From the NCBI GenBank assembly GCA_023248955.1, contig JAHFDP010000001.1, forward strand, positions 88,511-152,510: a stretch of DNA of 64,000 nucleotides. The letters run 5' to 3'. The notes beneath the pieces are model-generated. The model saw only the letters and a list, made by a program, of their open reading frames with translations, was not told the DNA's origin and ran no database searches. Made by a program: the position numbers and the translations under genes. Source of the stretch: Deltaproteobacteria bacterium. Lineage in GTDB: Bacteria > Myxococcota > Myxococcia > Myxococcales > JAHFDP01. Positions within the stretch are counted from its first letter, which is position 1. Every line of letters starts with the position of its first letter. Below are positions 33,082-41,957 of the stretch, in pieces.

Positions 33082-34461
33082 ATGACTCGTCTCTGCCGCG
33101 CGGCGCTCCTCCTCCTCTCCGCCGCCTGCGCCACCAGCGACCTCCAGCCTCTTCCCGATCGCACCCCCGCAAACGAGTCCATCGCCGGTCGCTTCTTCCC
33201 CTACGCGATGAAGGTCCACACGCTCCCGAACGGGCTGAGGCTGGTCACCGTCCCGTTCGACTCACCGGGCTTGGTGGCCTACACCACGCTCGTTCGCGTC
33301 GGATCGCGCAACGAAATCGAGCCCGGCCATTCTGGCTTCGCCCATTTCTTCGAGCACATGATGTTCCGGGGAACGGACCGTTTTACGCCCGCGCAATATG
33401 AAGCGAACCTGCATCGCTATGGCGCGGACAGCAATGCCTTTACGACCGACGACTTCACTTTTTATCATATCTATTTCAAAAAAGAGGGATTGCCCGCCAT
33501 TGTTGAAATGGAAGCCGACCGTTTTCAGAACCTGAAATATTCGCAAGAAGGCTTTCAGACCGAAGCGCGCGCCGTCCTCGGGGAATACAACAAGAGCGCC
33601 TCGCAACCGCTCTTCAAGGGCGAAGAGGTCCTCGACGCCACGGCCTACGACACCTCGACCTACAAGCACACCACCATGGGGTTTATCGAAGATATTCGGG
33701 CCATGCCAAGTCGTTATGATTACAGCCTCGGATTCTTTAATCGCTGGTATACGCCGTCCAATTGCACGATCTTTGTTGTCGGCGATTTTGACGAAGCGGC
33801 CGTCACGGCGTTGGTGGAAAAAAATTACAGCGCTTGGTCAAAGAAGAGCGACGCGGTGGAGATTCCCACCGAGAAGCCGCAGACTCAGTCGAAGACCGCC
33901 AAGATCGCCTGGCCCACGCCAACGTTGCCCTATGTCATCTATGGTTGGCACACGCCCGCGGCGAAGCGCGACACCTTGGACGCGGCGATTCAAAATCTCT
34001 TAGGATCGTTGGCGTTCGGTCCGGCTTCGCCGCTTTACAAAGACCTTGTTTTGGATCGGCAGCTCGTGGAGTCGATTGACATCAATTATTTCGATCACCG
34101 CGATCCCAATCAATATTGGCTCGATGTGAAACTTAAGAAAGCCGAGAACAGCGCCGCGGTCGAAAGTGCACTCCATGCCGCGCTGGCCAAAATTGCCTCG
34201 GGCGATATCGACCAGAAATATCTCGACACCATTAAAAGCAATCAGCGTTATTCGCTTTTAATGGGACTTGAAACGGCCGATAAGATCGCCGAAACGCTGG
34301 GAACCGCGGCCGGTCCCACGGGTGCTCCCGATGCGCTGGATCATTTAATGGTGCAGATGGCCGGCGTTTCGCGTGAGCAGATTGCCCAATTCGTGAAGCA
34401 GTATTTCGTAGAGACCAACCGCACCATCGTCACCATCGCGCACGACGGAGAAATCCGATGA
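33082..34461 (+). CDS. M16 zinc peptidase, catalytic subunit (lipoprotein)
   Basis: From the ATG at 33082 (AAAGG upstream) the protein is 459 residues with a lipoprotein signal (LLLLSAACATSD). The inverted zinc motif HFFEHMMF (HxxEH) is near residue 93, with the downstream Glu ligand region about 75 residues later (EARAVLGEYNKS). The C-terminal half is a second M16 domain without the motif. M16 peptidases degrade peptides in the periplasm as paired subunits. It overlaps the next gene by 4 bp. A frame extension to 32971 has no signal sequence and was not used. Confidence 0.93.
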   Translation: MTRLCRAALLLLSAACATSDLQPLPDRTPANESIAGRFFPYAMKVHTLPNGLRLVTVPFDSPGLVAYTTLVRVGSRNEIEPGHSGFAHFFEHMMFRGTDRFTPAQYEANLHRYGADSNAFTTDDFTFYHIYFKKEGLPAIVEMEADRFQNLKYSQEGFQTEARAVLGEYNKSASQPLFKGEEVLDATAYDTSTYKHTTMGFIEDIRAMPSRYDYSLGFFNRWYTPSNCTIFVVGDFDEAAVTALVEKNYSAWSKKSDAVEIPTEKPQTQSKTAKIAWPTPTLPYVIYGWHTPAAKRDTLDAAIQNLLGSLAFGPASPLYKDLVLDRQLVESIDINYFDHRDPNQYWLDVKLKKAENSAAVESALHAALAKIASGDIDQKYLDTIKSNQRYSLLMGLETADKIAETLGTAAGPTGAPDALDHLMVQMAGVSREQIAQFVKQYFVETNRTIVTIAHDGEIR

Positions 34462-35930
34462 TCCTCGCCATCTTGTTGTCGACCGTCGCCGCGCCCAATG
34501 CTGGTCCGACGCTGATCGCGCTGGAGATGAATCGGCCGGTGGTCGCGGTACGTGCTGTTTTTCGCTCGGGATCGATCGATGATCCGACTGGCAAAGAAGG
34601 TCTGACCGCGCTCTGCGCCGCGCTGATGGTGCAAGGCGGCACGCAGAAACTCAGCGCGTCGGATCTGATCGCGGCGCTCTTTCCACTCGCCGGCGAGCTC
34701 GATGCGCAGGTCGACGTCGAGCAGACCGCTTGGATTGGGCGGGTTCATCGCGACAACCTCGACGCGTACCTTCCACTCTTTGTCGATACGCTCGTGGCGC
34801 CGCGGCTTGATCCCAAAGAGTTCGATCGCCTTCGCCAAAACGCCATTGACGATATCGAAAAACGGCTGCGCAATGCCGACGACGAAAACCTCGGCAAAGA
34901 ATCGCTCAGCCAGCTCCTCTACGGCTGGTCGACGCCGCGCCATCCCTATGGTCATTACGTAGGCGGCTCGGTGACCTCGCTCAAGTCGATTACGCTGAGC
35001 GATATCAAGACGCACATCGCGCGCGTCTTCACGCGGGATCGCTTGACGCTCGGCGTCTCCACTGATCGCACGCTGGTCGAAGCGCTCGACCAAAAGCTGG
35101 CGAAACTTCCCGCGGTCAGCGCGCCCATTGCGCACCTTCCCCTCCCATCGGCGCCGCCCGCGCGCATGCTGATCGTCGAAAAGGACACCGCCTCAACCGC
35201 CGTGAGCCTTGGTTTTCCCTATGCCGCCAAACGCGGCGACCGCGACGGGTACGCGCTCATGGTGGTCGCCTCAGCCTTCGGCGAGCATCGCCAATTCAAT
35301 GGCCGCCTGATGCAGCAGATGCGCGGCGATCGCGGACTTAATTATGGCGACTATGCCTATATCGAGCGCTTCATTCAGGATGGCGACTCGACCTTCGCGG
35401 CGCCGAATATTGGCCGCCGCCAACAGCTTTTCTCCATTTGGATTCGTCCCGTGGAACCCCAGCAAGCCGCGTTCGCCATTCGCATGGCGCTCTACGAAAC
35501 GCGAAATCTCGTCGACAAAGGCCTCAGCGCCGCCGAGCTCGAAGACACCAAGCTCTTTCTCGATGGCTATTCGCGCCTCTGGGAACAGACCGCTTCGCGC
35601 CGCGTCGGCTATGCCATCGACGAGCAGTTTTACGGAACGCCCCATTTCCTGAGCGGCCTGCGCGAACGGCTGCCGACGCTCTCGCTCGAAGAAGTTAACG
35701 CGGCGCTCAAGAAATGGATCGATCCGCGAAAATTCGAAATCGCCGTGGTCACCAAAGACACAAAAACGTTCGTCGAACAGATCACGCGCGGCGCGCCCAC
35801 GCCTATCACCTACACCGTGGAAAAGCCGGCCGCGATCATCGAGGAGGACAAGACCATCGCGGCATTTCCGATCGACATGGACAAGCGCGAAATTAAAATC
35901 GTGAGAGCGGAAGATCTCTTCGAACGCTAG
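34458..35930 (+). CDS. M16 peptidase, non-catalytic partner subunit
   Basis: This 490-residue protein has a short hydrophobic N-terminus (ILAILLSTVAAPNAG) and the M16 fold (VAVRAVFRSGSIDDPTGKEGL), but at the zinc site it reads GLTALCAALMVQGG, without HxxEH, so it cannot bind catalytic zinc. RGDRGLNYGDYAYIERF matches the conserved R/Y substrate-binding region of M16B non-catalytic subunits. It is coupled to the catalytic subunit by an ATGA overlap, as expected for a heterodimer. It probably contributes the substrate-binding Arg/Tyr pair. Confidence 0.92.
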   Translation: MILAILLSTVAAPNAGPTLIALEMNRPVVAVRAVFRSGSIDDPTGKEGLTALCAALMVQGGTQKLSASDLIAALFPLAGELDAQVDVEQTAWIGRVHRDNLDAYLPLFVDTLVAPRLDPKEFDRLRQNAIDDIEKRLRNADDENLGKESLSQLLYGWSTPRHPYGHYVGGSVTSLKSITLSDIKTHIARVFTRDRLTLGVSTDRTLVEALDQKLAKLPAVSAPIAHLPLPSAPPARMLIVEKDTASTAVSLGFPYAAKRGDRDGYALMVVASAFGEHRQFNGRLMQQMRGDRGLNYGDYAYIERFIQDGDSTFAAPNIGRRQQLFSIWIRPVEPQQAAFAIRMALYETRNLVDKGLSAAELEDTKLFLDGYSRLWEQTASRRVGYAIDEQFYGTPHFLSGLRERLPTLSLEEVNAALKKWIDPRKFEIAVVTKDTKTFVEQITRGAPTPITYTVEKPAAIIEEDKTIAAFPIDMDKREIKIVRAEDLFER

Positions 35931-35974
35931 GCGCAGGCATACGCCTCGCAGGTCCCCGTGATTTAATCCCGGCC

Positions 35975-37240
35975 ATGCCAGGCGCCGAACGCACCACCAG
36001 CACGGCTCCTTCGGCACATCTTCGGAACGCCCGTTTCGCCGTCGCGGTGCTCACCGCGATGAACCTTTTGAACTACGTCGATCGCTACCTCCCCAGCGCC
36101 GTCAAAGATCTTTTCAAAAAGGATCTCGCGCTCACCGACGCGCAAACGAGTCTTCCGCTCACCGCGTTCGTCGTCGTCTACATGCTGGCCAGCCCGATCT
36201 TCGGTTCGCTGGCTGACCGCTACTCGCGCAACCGTCTCATTGCCGCCGGCGTCGCGCTCTGGTCGGCAGCCACGGCGGCAGCGGCATTCGCGCAATCGTT
36301 CACGATGTTCCTCGTGGCCCGCGCCGCCGTCGGCATCGGCGAAGCGGCGTATGCCACGATCAGCCCGTCGCTCCTCAGCGACTACTTTCCGCCTGCGCGT
36401 CGCAATCGCGTCCTGACCATTTTCTACGTCGCCATTCCAGTTGGCGCCGCGATCGGTTTCACCGTCGGTGGAATTTTGGGCGCGCACTTCGGATGGCGCA
36501 TGGCGTTTCTTGCTTGCGGACTACCAGGCCTCGCAACCGCGGCCCTGGTCCTGATGATTCGCGAACCCGCGCGTGGCGCATTCGACGCACCGACGCTCTG
36601 CCCGCCCGTCGCGGCATCCACTTGGCCCGAAGCGCTTCGCCTTCTGGCAAGAAACCGCCCCTACCTCTTCGCCGTGCTCGGCTATGTCGCGGTGACCTTC
36701 GCGTCCGGCGCGCTCGCCGATTGGTTTCCCACTTTTCTCGCGCGCCACCGCGGCTTCACACTGGCCGAAGCCGACACCCTCGTAGGCACTACCGCCGTCG
36801 TCGGTGGCCTCGGCGGAACATTGCTCGGCGGCTTCTGCGGCGATCGATTGCGCGGACGAACGCGCCACCCCTACCTCGCCGTCAGCGCGCTCTCGCTCTT
36901 CACGGCCACCCTCTTCGCCCTTCTCGCGATCCGCTTGCACGACCGTTTTGCCATCGGCGCCTGCGTGCTCACCGCGCAACTCTTTCTTTGGTTTTACAAC
37001 GGCCCGATCAACACCGTCATCGTCAACGCCGTTTCCAGCGCCCTGCGAAATCGCGCCTTCAGCGTTTCGATTCTCTGCATTCACCTGTTCGGCGACGCGC
37101 TGAGTCCGCTGCTGGTCGGCGCCATCGCCGATCGCGCCAGCCTCCCGCTGGCATTGGCACTGGTGCCTGCTTCGCTCCTCGTCGGCACGCTGGTGTGGGC
37201 GTTCGCGTGGCGCGCGCTACCCGAGGGAACCGACGCGTAG
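35975..37240 (+). CDS. MFS transporter, Spinster-like
   Basis: This 421-residue membrane protein has about 12 hydrophobic helices. The N-terminal MNLLNYVDRYLPSAV start, the loop 2-3 motif GSLADRYSRNRL and RAAVGIGEAAYATISPSLLSDYF are typical of the spinster-like subgroup of the major facilitator superfamily, which moves lipids or sugar-linked compounds. The substrate cannot be inferred here. It is separated by only about 45 bp from the M16 pair and may be transcribed with it. Confidence 0.9.
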   Translation: MPGAERTTSTAPSAHLRNARFAVAVLTAMNLLNYVDRYLPSAVKDLFKKDLALTDAQTSLPLTAFVVVYMLASPIFGSLADRYSRNRLIAAGVALWSAATAAAAFAQSFTMFLVARAAVGIGEAAYATISPSLLSDYFPPARRNRVLTIFYVAIPVGAAIGFTVGGILGAHFGWRMAFLACGLPGLATAALVLMIREPARGAFDAPTLCPPVAASTWPEALRLLARNRPYLFAVLGYVAVTFASGALADWFPTFLARHRGFTLAEADTLVGTTAVVGGLGGTLLGGFCGDRLRGRTRHPYLAVSALSLFTATLFALLAIRLHDRFAIGACVLTAQLFLWFYNGPINTVIVNAVSSALRNRAFSVSILCIHLFGDALSPLLVGAIADRASLPLALALVPASLLVGTLVWAFAWRALPEGTDA

Positions 37241-37264
37241 TTGCGCTGCGCCCTTCCCTTCGCC

Positions 37265-37322
37265 CAGAGACACGGAGACACGGAAATATTTTTAGTATCT
37301 CCGTGCCTCCGTGCCTCCGTGC
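37265..37322. repeat. CACGGAG-type hairpin repeat between convergent genes
   Basis: AGACACGGAGACACGGA faces TCTCCGTGCCTCCGTG across an AT-rich loop (aatatttttagta), giving a stem of about 9 bp with iterations of the CCGTGCCT unit. From memory, similar ACGGAG/CTCCGT clusters recur in many environmental bacterial genomes. The position between convergent stops (MFS gene and AhpD-like gene) fits a bidirectional terminator. Confidence 0.6.
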
Positions 37323-37343
37323 ACTCATTCCGACTTGGGGAGG

Positions 37344-37844
37344 CTAATGCCGCCCGCCGCCAACGTTGGGGCCTTGTCCAAAACCCTGACGCTGCACGTT
37401 CGAACGAATCACCGCCACCTCTTGCTTGAGCTGGTCGAGGTCGTAGCGCGAACCGGTGAGGTAGGTGCTCCAACCCGCCGTGTGCTTGGCCATGAGCAGC
37501 GCCTCGTTGATCTCTTCCGCCGTCGCGCCCTGCATGTCTGCGCCGACCGTGTGGAAGTAAGTGCAGTACTTGCAGTGCAACACCGACGCGACCGCCAATC
37601 CGACCAACTCCTTCACCTTCGCGGGCAGCGCGGTTTCGTTGCTGAGCTCAAACTCCTTGAACTCTTTCCACTCGCTGGCGAGGTGCGTCGGCGGCAGCAT
37701 TTTGAGGAAACCGGGGACAACGCCCAACGTGCGATCGATGTCTCGGAAAATTCCGTTGCGCTCGCCGTCAGAGGTGCGGCTAATCGCCGACTCTATGGCT
37801 TTGGTGGTGTTGTCTCCAGTTAGGTTGATCTGCTCTTCCATCAT
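37344..37844 (-). CDS. AhpD-like/carboxymuconolactone-decarboxylase-family protein
   Basis: From the ATG at 37842-37844 (AAGGAG upstream) the protein is 166 residues. The family core is present: LPAKVKELVGLAVASVLHCKYCTYFHTVGA, whose CxxCxxxH redox site and preceding Glu match AhpD-type peroxidase partners. EEINEALLMAKHTAG follows. It probably reduces peroxides or acts as a thiol-disulfide relay in the cytoplasm. The frame is open upstream to 38006, but that part is Arg/Ser-rich and covers a spacer, so it is rejected. It lies downstream of the formate-dehydrogenase-like gene. Confidence 0.87.
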   Translation of the reverse strand: MMEEQINLTGDNTTKAIESAISRTSDGERNGIFRDIDRTLGVVPGFLKMLPPTHLASEWKEFKEFELSNETALPAKVKELVGLAVASVLHCKYCTYFHTVGADMQGATAEEINEALLMAKHTAGWSTYLTGSRYDLDQLKQEVAVIRSNVQRQGFGQGPNVGGGRH

Positions 37845-37980
37845 GTGCGTGCTCCTTGAAGATGGCCCGCGCGGGCCGGGTGGATTCGGAAGCTGCGCAC
37901 GATCGCTGCATCGGCAACTGGGGGATCGCCTGCGAGAAAGAATGAAGCGGCGCCCGAAGGGGATCAGGCGACATCCATGA

Positions 37981-38003
37981 AGCAGGAAAAAAATTTTCCT
38001 GCT
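37981..38003 (-). terminator. Perfect hairpin at the end of the formate-dehydrogenase-like gene
   Basis: AGCAGGAAAA (37981-37990) and TTTTCCTGCT (37994-38003) are perfect reverse complements with a 3-nt loop, directly abutting the stop codon of the minus-strand gene. The A/T inner part supplies a T run inside the stem. It is probably a terminator or mRNA-end stabiliser, since the next gene downstream has its own ribosome site 160 bp away. Confidence 0.6.
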
Positions 38004-40237
38004 CACCCCAACGTGGCCCGCTCGATAGAAACGACTGCGTTGTAATCCGGCTCCCCCGACAAGGGGTCATAGCTCCGCTCGATAAGCACGTTGGCCTCGG
38101 GCCAAAAGGCCTGAACATGTTGCGGCCGACACGGCCCGGATCTCGCGCGCGCCCGCATCTCGCCTAGCTTGGAGCGCAAAAGAATTTCGTCGCCTTCGGC
38201 GATGCCGAGCGCGACCAGATCACTTTTTGCGATGAGAACATCGCGCCGCGACGGCGCGCCAGTGATGGGATCACGCTGACCATACGTAATCGAATTGAAC
38301 TGCTTGCCACGACGCGTGGCGAGTTGAAATTTTCCCGCGGGGATTTTCGTGTCCGGAATTTCCACCACGCTAAACGCCGCGCGGTTGTCCGGCATGTTGG
38401 GAAATCCATCCGCGCCGAGCCGCGGTCCGCCCCACTGCACCGCATCGCCCTCCGCGGACAACAGCTCGATCCCCTTGTAGAGCGACATGAGTTCGCCCAT
38501 CTCGGCACGCACGTCGGCGGGAGAGGCGTAGGAAAAAAGCGCGGGATGGTTGGGTCGCAACGCGCGGCCGATGAGTGAGGGGATTTCCCACTCCGCACGC
38601 GCCTCGGGAATTTGCGACCCCGCCGGATCTTCGATGGCCGGCGTCAAGCGAATGCGCCGCTCGGTCGACGTAGATGTGCCTCCCGACTCGTAGCGCGTCT
38701 GTGCGGGCAGCACGAGCACCAGCTCCGCAGCGTCGACGAGCGTCGAGGTGTTGAGAACGATGTCTTGGTGAACCCGCACTCGTGTCTGCGCCAGGCCTGC
38801 GCGCGCGTTGTCCGGATCGGGCATCGTCTCGAGAAAATTTCCACCGACCAGATAGAGGAGATCCATCTCTCCTTGCGCCGCGCGGTCGAGCGCGTGTGCC
38901 GCCTTCAACCCGGGCCTCCGTGGAATCGGATGTCCCCACGCCGATTCGAATCGCGCACAGTTGGCGGCGTTCAATTCGACACCACCCGGCAATTTGTCAG
39001 GGTCGACACCGCACTCCGCGGTGCCCTGCACGCCAGAGTGGCCGCGAATCGGAATGATGCCCGTCTTGGCGCGACCAACGTTTCCGCGCGCCAATGCGAG
39101 ATTGGCCACCATCTTCACGTTCTCGACGCCAAAGGGATATTGAGTGAGCCCCATTGAATAGAGGATCACCGCGGTCTTGGCGTTGGCGTAGAGCTGCGCG
39201 AAACGCTCGATCTCGTCTTGAGGAAGCCCGCTGTCCTCAATGATCCGCCCCCAGGACAGCGTACGTAAGTGCGTACGCAACGCCTCCGCACCACTCGTGC
39301 GCTCAGCGATGAAGCGATCGTCCCAAGCACACTTTTCGTCGAGCGACTTCAACGTCCCGCAGAGAAACGCGATGTCGCCGCCTGGACGCACCGAAAAGAA
39401 ATCATCCATGAGCGCGGTCCCGAACAGCGCCGACGAAGGCACCGAGGGCACCCAGTAGCGCTCGAGCGCCGGCTCGCGAAACGGATTGATCACCACGATG
39501 CGCGTGCCCTGCGACTTGGCGTAGTGCATGTACTTGGTGGTGACCGGCTGGTTGTTGGCGAGATCCGTTCCGATGAGCACGAGCAGATCGGTGCCGATCA
39601 TGTCGCCGAGCGAGCAGGTCGGCGCGGCCCAACCGATCGTCGCTTTGAGACCGGTGGTGGACGCGGCATGGCAGAGGCGCGCACAGGAGTCGACGTGCGG
39701 CGTTCCCGCGATGCGCGCGAGCTTCTGCATCACGTAGTAGGCCTCATTGGTGAGGCCGCGCGAGCTGACGAAAAAAGCCATGCGATCGACGTCGGTTTCG
39801 GCAAGCGATGAGGCCGCGATGCGCGCCGCCTCATCCCACGTGATCCGTGTGAAGCCACGATCACCGGGACGGCGCAACAGTGGCGCGGGCACGCGGCCCA
39901 GGTGGTGCAACTCTTCGTTCGTCATGGCGCGCAACCGATCGATGTTCTCGAGTGCGCGATCGGGAATCGGCCCCATGGTGTTGAGGCGCAAGAGCCCCAA
40001 GCGCGTCAGACACAAATGCACGCCAGGGATAACGTCGTCACGCAACCCGCGCGGACCGAGCGAGCAACCGTCGCACACCCCGTGCGCGAGAATGCGCCAC
40101 GCATAGCGCCAGCGGCCGCGGTTCTGCCACAACACGCGCAACATCTCGCGGTAGTGGCGCGGTTTGGCGCGTACCAAAATCCCGAAAGGAACGATGATCT
40201 GCAGCGCGCGCCAGAGTTTGCCGAGAAGGTTTCTCAC
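38003..40237 (-). CDS. Molybdopterin oxidoreductase, FdhF/YdeP family
   Basis: This 744-residue protein belongs to the formate-dehydrogenase-alpha/DMSO-reductase superfamily, YdeP branch. HGVCDGCSLGPRGL and HLCLTRLGLLRL near residues 53-85 are the reduced iron-sulfur region of that branch. The body contains FFVSSRGLTNEAYYVMQKLAR, DSCARLCHAAS, and the MGLTQYPFGVENVKMVANLALARGN block. The C-terminal domain (RDVLIAKSDLVALGI) is the molybdopterin-binding barrel. No signal peptide, so cytoplasmic. FdhD and a sulfite-oxidase-like protein are encoded nearby. Its natural substrate is unknown. Confidence 0.88.
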   Translation of the reverse strand: MRNLLGKLWRALQIIVPFGILVRAKPRHYREMLRVLWQNRGRWRYAWRILAHGVCDGCSLGPRGLRDDVIPGVHLCLTRLGLLRLNTMGPIPDRALENIDRLRAMTNEELHHLGRVPAPLLRRPGDRGFTRITWDEAARIAASSLAETDVDRMAFFVSSRGLTNEAYYVMQKLARIAGTPHVDSCARLCHAASTTGLKATIGWAAPTCSLGDMIGTDLLVLIGTDLANNQPVTTKYMHYAKSQGTRIVVINPFREPALERYWVPSVPSSALFGTALMDDFFSVRPGGDIAFLCGTLKSLDEKCAWDDRFIAERTSGAEALRTHLRTLSWGRIIEDSGLPQDEIERFAQLYANAKTAVILYSMGLTQYPFGVENVKMVANLALARGNVGRAKTGIIPIRGHSGVQGTAECGVDPDKLPGGVELNAANCARFESAWGHPIPRRPGLKAAHALDRAAQGEMDLLYLVGGNFLETMPDPDNARAGLAQTRVRVHQDIVLNTSTLVDAAELVLVLPAQTRYESGGTSTSTERRIRLTPAIEDPAGSQIPEARAEWEIPSLIGRALRPNHPALFSYASPADVRAEMGELMSLYKGIELLSAEGDAVQWGGPRLGADGFPNMPDNRAAFSVVEIPDTKIPAGKFQLATRRGKQFNSITYGQRDPITGAPSRRDVLIAKSDLVALGIAEGDEILLRSKLGEMRARARSGPCRPQHVQAFWPEANVLIERSYDPLSGEPDYNAVVSIERATLG

Positions 40238-40274
40238 GGCGGCGGAGTTTACTCGGTGAAGCTACAATGCGCGC

Positions 40275-40961
40275 ATGGCTGATGCGAACGACAAGACCGC
40301 GCGAATCATCGAAGCACGCCTCAAGCTGCGCGAGCGATTTATCGCCAAGCCCGCCGTGCAGGCGACTGAACGTCCGCTCGGCAGCGGCGCTCCCAATCGG
40401 CACGGCATGCCCAAACTTCCGGTCGGACAGACCCTCACGCAGGGTTGGCCGGTGCTCGATCTTGGCCAGCACCCCCGTATTACAACCGATCACTGGTCAC
40501 TCACGGTGGATGGCGAGGTGAACAAACCGCAGCGCCTTTCGTGGGCCGATTTTCTCGCGCTGCCGCAGGTCGAGGACGTTAGCGATTTTCACTGCGTCAC
40601 CGGCTGGTCGAAGATGGACGTGCGTTGGATCGGTGTGCCGATGAGCACGTTGCTCGCGTTGGCCGATCCGGTCGCGACGGCCACGCACATCGTGACGCAC
40701 GCCTACGACACTTACACCACCAACTTGGCGATCGCCGAGGCCGTCAAAGACGATGTTCTCCTCGTGCACACCGCGAACGGCGAGCCGCTGCCACTTGAGC
40801 ACGGAGGACCGGTTCGTGCCATCACGCCACAACTCTACGCGTGGAAAGGCGCGAAGTGGATCAACCGGATCGAAGTGGTGATCGGCGACCAACCGGGTTT
40901 TTGGGAAGTGCGCGGGTACAGCAACACCGCGCTGCCGTGGAAAAACGATCGTTACGGATGA
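40275..40961 (+). CDS. Sulfite-oxidase-like molybdopterin oxidoreductase
   Basis: This 228-residue soluble protein has the Moco-binding sulfite-oxidase fold: TTDHWSLTVDGEV, then DFHCVTGWSKMDVRW with the molybdenum-ligand Cys, HAYDTYTTNLAI, EHGGPVRAITPQLYAWKGAKW and VRGYSN. It lacks a Tat signal and a dimerisation domain, so it is the short cytoplasmic type. The substrate is not predictable. It starts close to the divergent formate-dehydrogenase-like gene and overlaps the glycosylase gene downstream by 4 bp (ATGA). Confidence 0.88.
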   Translation: MADANDKTARIIEARLKLRERFIAKPAVQATERPLGSGAPNRHGMPKLPVGQTLTQGWPVLDLGQHPRITTDHWSLTVDGEVNKPQRLSWADFLALPQVEDVSDFHCVTGWSKMDVRWIGVPMSTLLALADPVATATHIVTHAYDTYTTNLAIAEAVKDDVLLVHTANGEPLPLEHGGPVRAITPQLYAWKGAKWINRIEVVIGDQPGFWEVRGYSNTALPWKNDRYG

Positions 40962-41527
40962 AGCACACGAAAAAACTTTCGCAATCGTTTTACGCCGCAC
41001 CAGCGCTCGACGTGGCTCGCGCACTTATCGGCAAACATCTCGTACACGCGCATGCGGGACGACGCATGTCTGGACGCATCGTAGAAACCGAGGCCTACAT
41101 CGGCCGCGAGGATCAAGCCTGCCACGCGCGTTTCGGACCCACGCCACGCGCGAAACTACTCTTCGGCCCGCCCGGTTTCGCTTACGTGTTTCTCGTCTAC
41201 GGCATGCACGACTGCTTCAATGTGGTGGTGGAAGCCGAGGGATCCCCCGCCGCGATTCTGGTGCGCGCGCTCGAGCCGATGAACGATACGCGCGGCGCCA
41301 CGAACGGCCCTGGAAAACTCTGTCGCGCGCTCGCGATCACACGCGCACAGAACGGACTGGACGTGACCGATCGGCCGCTCTGGATCGAAGATCGCGACGA
41401 GCCGCCTGCGACGATTGCAACGACACCGCGCATCGGCGTCGACTACGCAGGTGAGTGGGCGAACAAACCGTGGCGATTCGTCGACACGCAGAGCAAGTGG
41501 CTCTCGCGAAAATTACCGCGCAGCTGA
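40958..41527 (+). CDS. DNA-3-methyladenine glycosylase (AAG/MPG family)
   Basis: This 189-residue protein has GRIVETEAYIGREDQACHA with the catalytic Glu, KLLFGPPGFAYVFLVYGMHDCFN (DNA-intercalating Tyr region), AAILVRALEP and TNGPGKLCRAL, all standard for alkyladenine glycosylases, which remove 3-methyladenine and hypoxanthine. Its start overlaps the stop of the sulfite-oxidase-like gene. The frame extends further upstream inside that gene but without a proper start. It is convergent and overlapping with the DCC protein gene. Confidence 0.94.
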   Translation: MKHTKKLSQSFYAAPALDVARALIGKHLVHAHAGRRMSGRIVETEAYIGREDQACHARFGPTPRAKLLFGPPGFAYVFLVYGMHDCFNVVVEAEGSPAAILVRALEPMNDTRGATNGPGKLCRALAITRAQNGLDVTDRPLWIEDRDEPPATIATTPRIGVDYAGEWANKPWRFVDTQSKWLSRKLPRS

Positions 41528-41935
41528 ATCCGTGTAATGCGCGGCACACGTTCCATCTTGGCAATTATCCTTGCCGCGCAGGCGCATGCGGTTCTTGGCA
41601 ATGAGCCGATACACCGCGTCGGCGATTTGGCGCACGACGGGCACATAATAAACTAGCATTACTTTGTAGATCGGCCGCCGCTGGAGAATTTCCACTGCCG
41701 CCTGCGCGCCGCTGAAAACGCGTCCATCGGTGAGCACCAACTGCATCGCTTGATCACACTGCGCAAGCGTGAGCTCCGCAAACGCCTCGAGCGCACCAGG
41801 CGTTCGGTAGGAGCGCATCTCCAGGAACCGCGCCCGCCCCATGCGCTGCAAGCGAACCGCAGCCGCACGGCAAAAGGAACATTCGCCGTCGTAGAGAAGG
41901 ACGTCGTGCCCGGGCGGCCGCGTTCGCAGGCGCAT
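41513..41935 (-). CDS. DCC-family thiol-disulfide oxidoreductase-like protein
   Basis: This 140-residue protein has VLLYDGECSFCRAAAVRLQR near residue 12, the DxxCxxC signature of the DCC (DUF393) family, a thioredoxin-like fold. The rest (AVEILQRRPIYKVMLVYYVP, DAVYRLIAKNRMRL) is typical for the family. Predicted to act in thiol redox chemistry; no substrate is known. It converges with the glycosylase gene, the 3' ends overlapping by 15 bp. Confidence 0.85.
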   Translation of the reverse strand: MRLRTRPPGHDVLLYDGECSFCRAAAVRLQRMGRARFLEMRSYRTPGALEAFAELTLAQCDQAMQLVLTDGRVFSGAQAAVEILQRRPIYKVMLVYYVPVVRQIADAVYRLIAKNRMRLRGKDNCQDGTCAAHYTDSAAR

Positions 41936-41957
41936 ACGGCTATTGTACGTGAATCAA

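Noticed and set aside
37845..38006. N-terminal extension of the AhpD-like protein
   Set aside because: It is Arg/Ser/Pro-rich, overlaps the terminator hairpin and the end of the upstream gene, and a good AAGGAG precedes the internal ATG.
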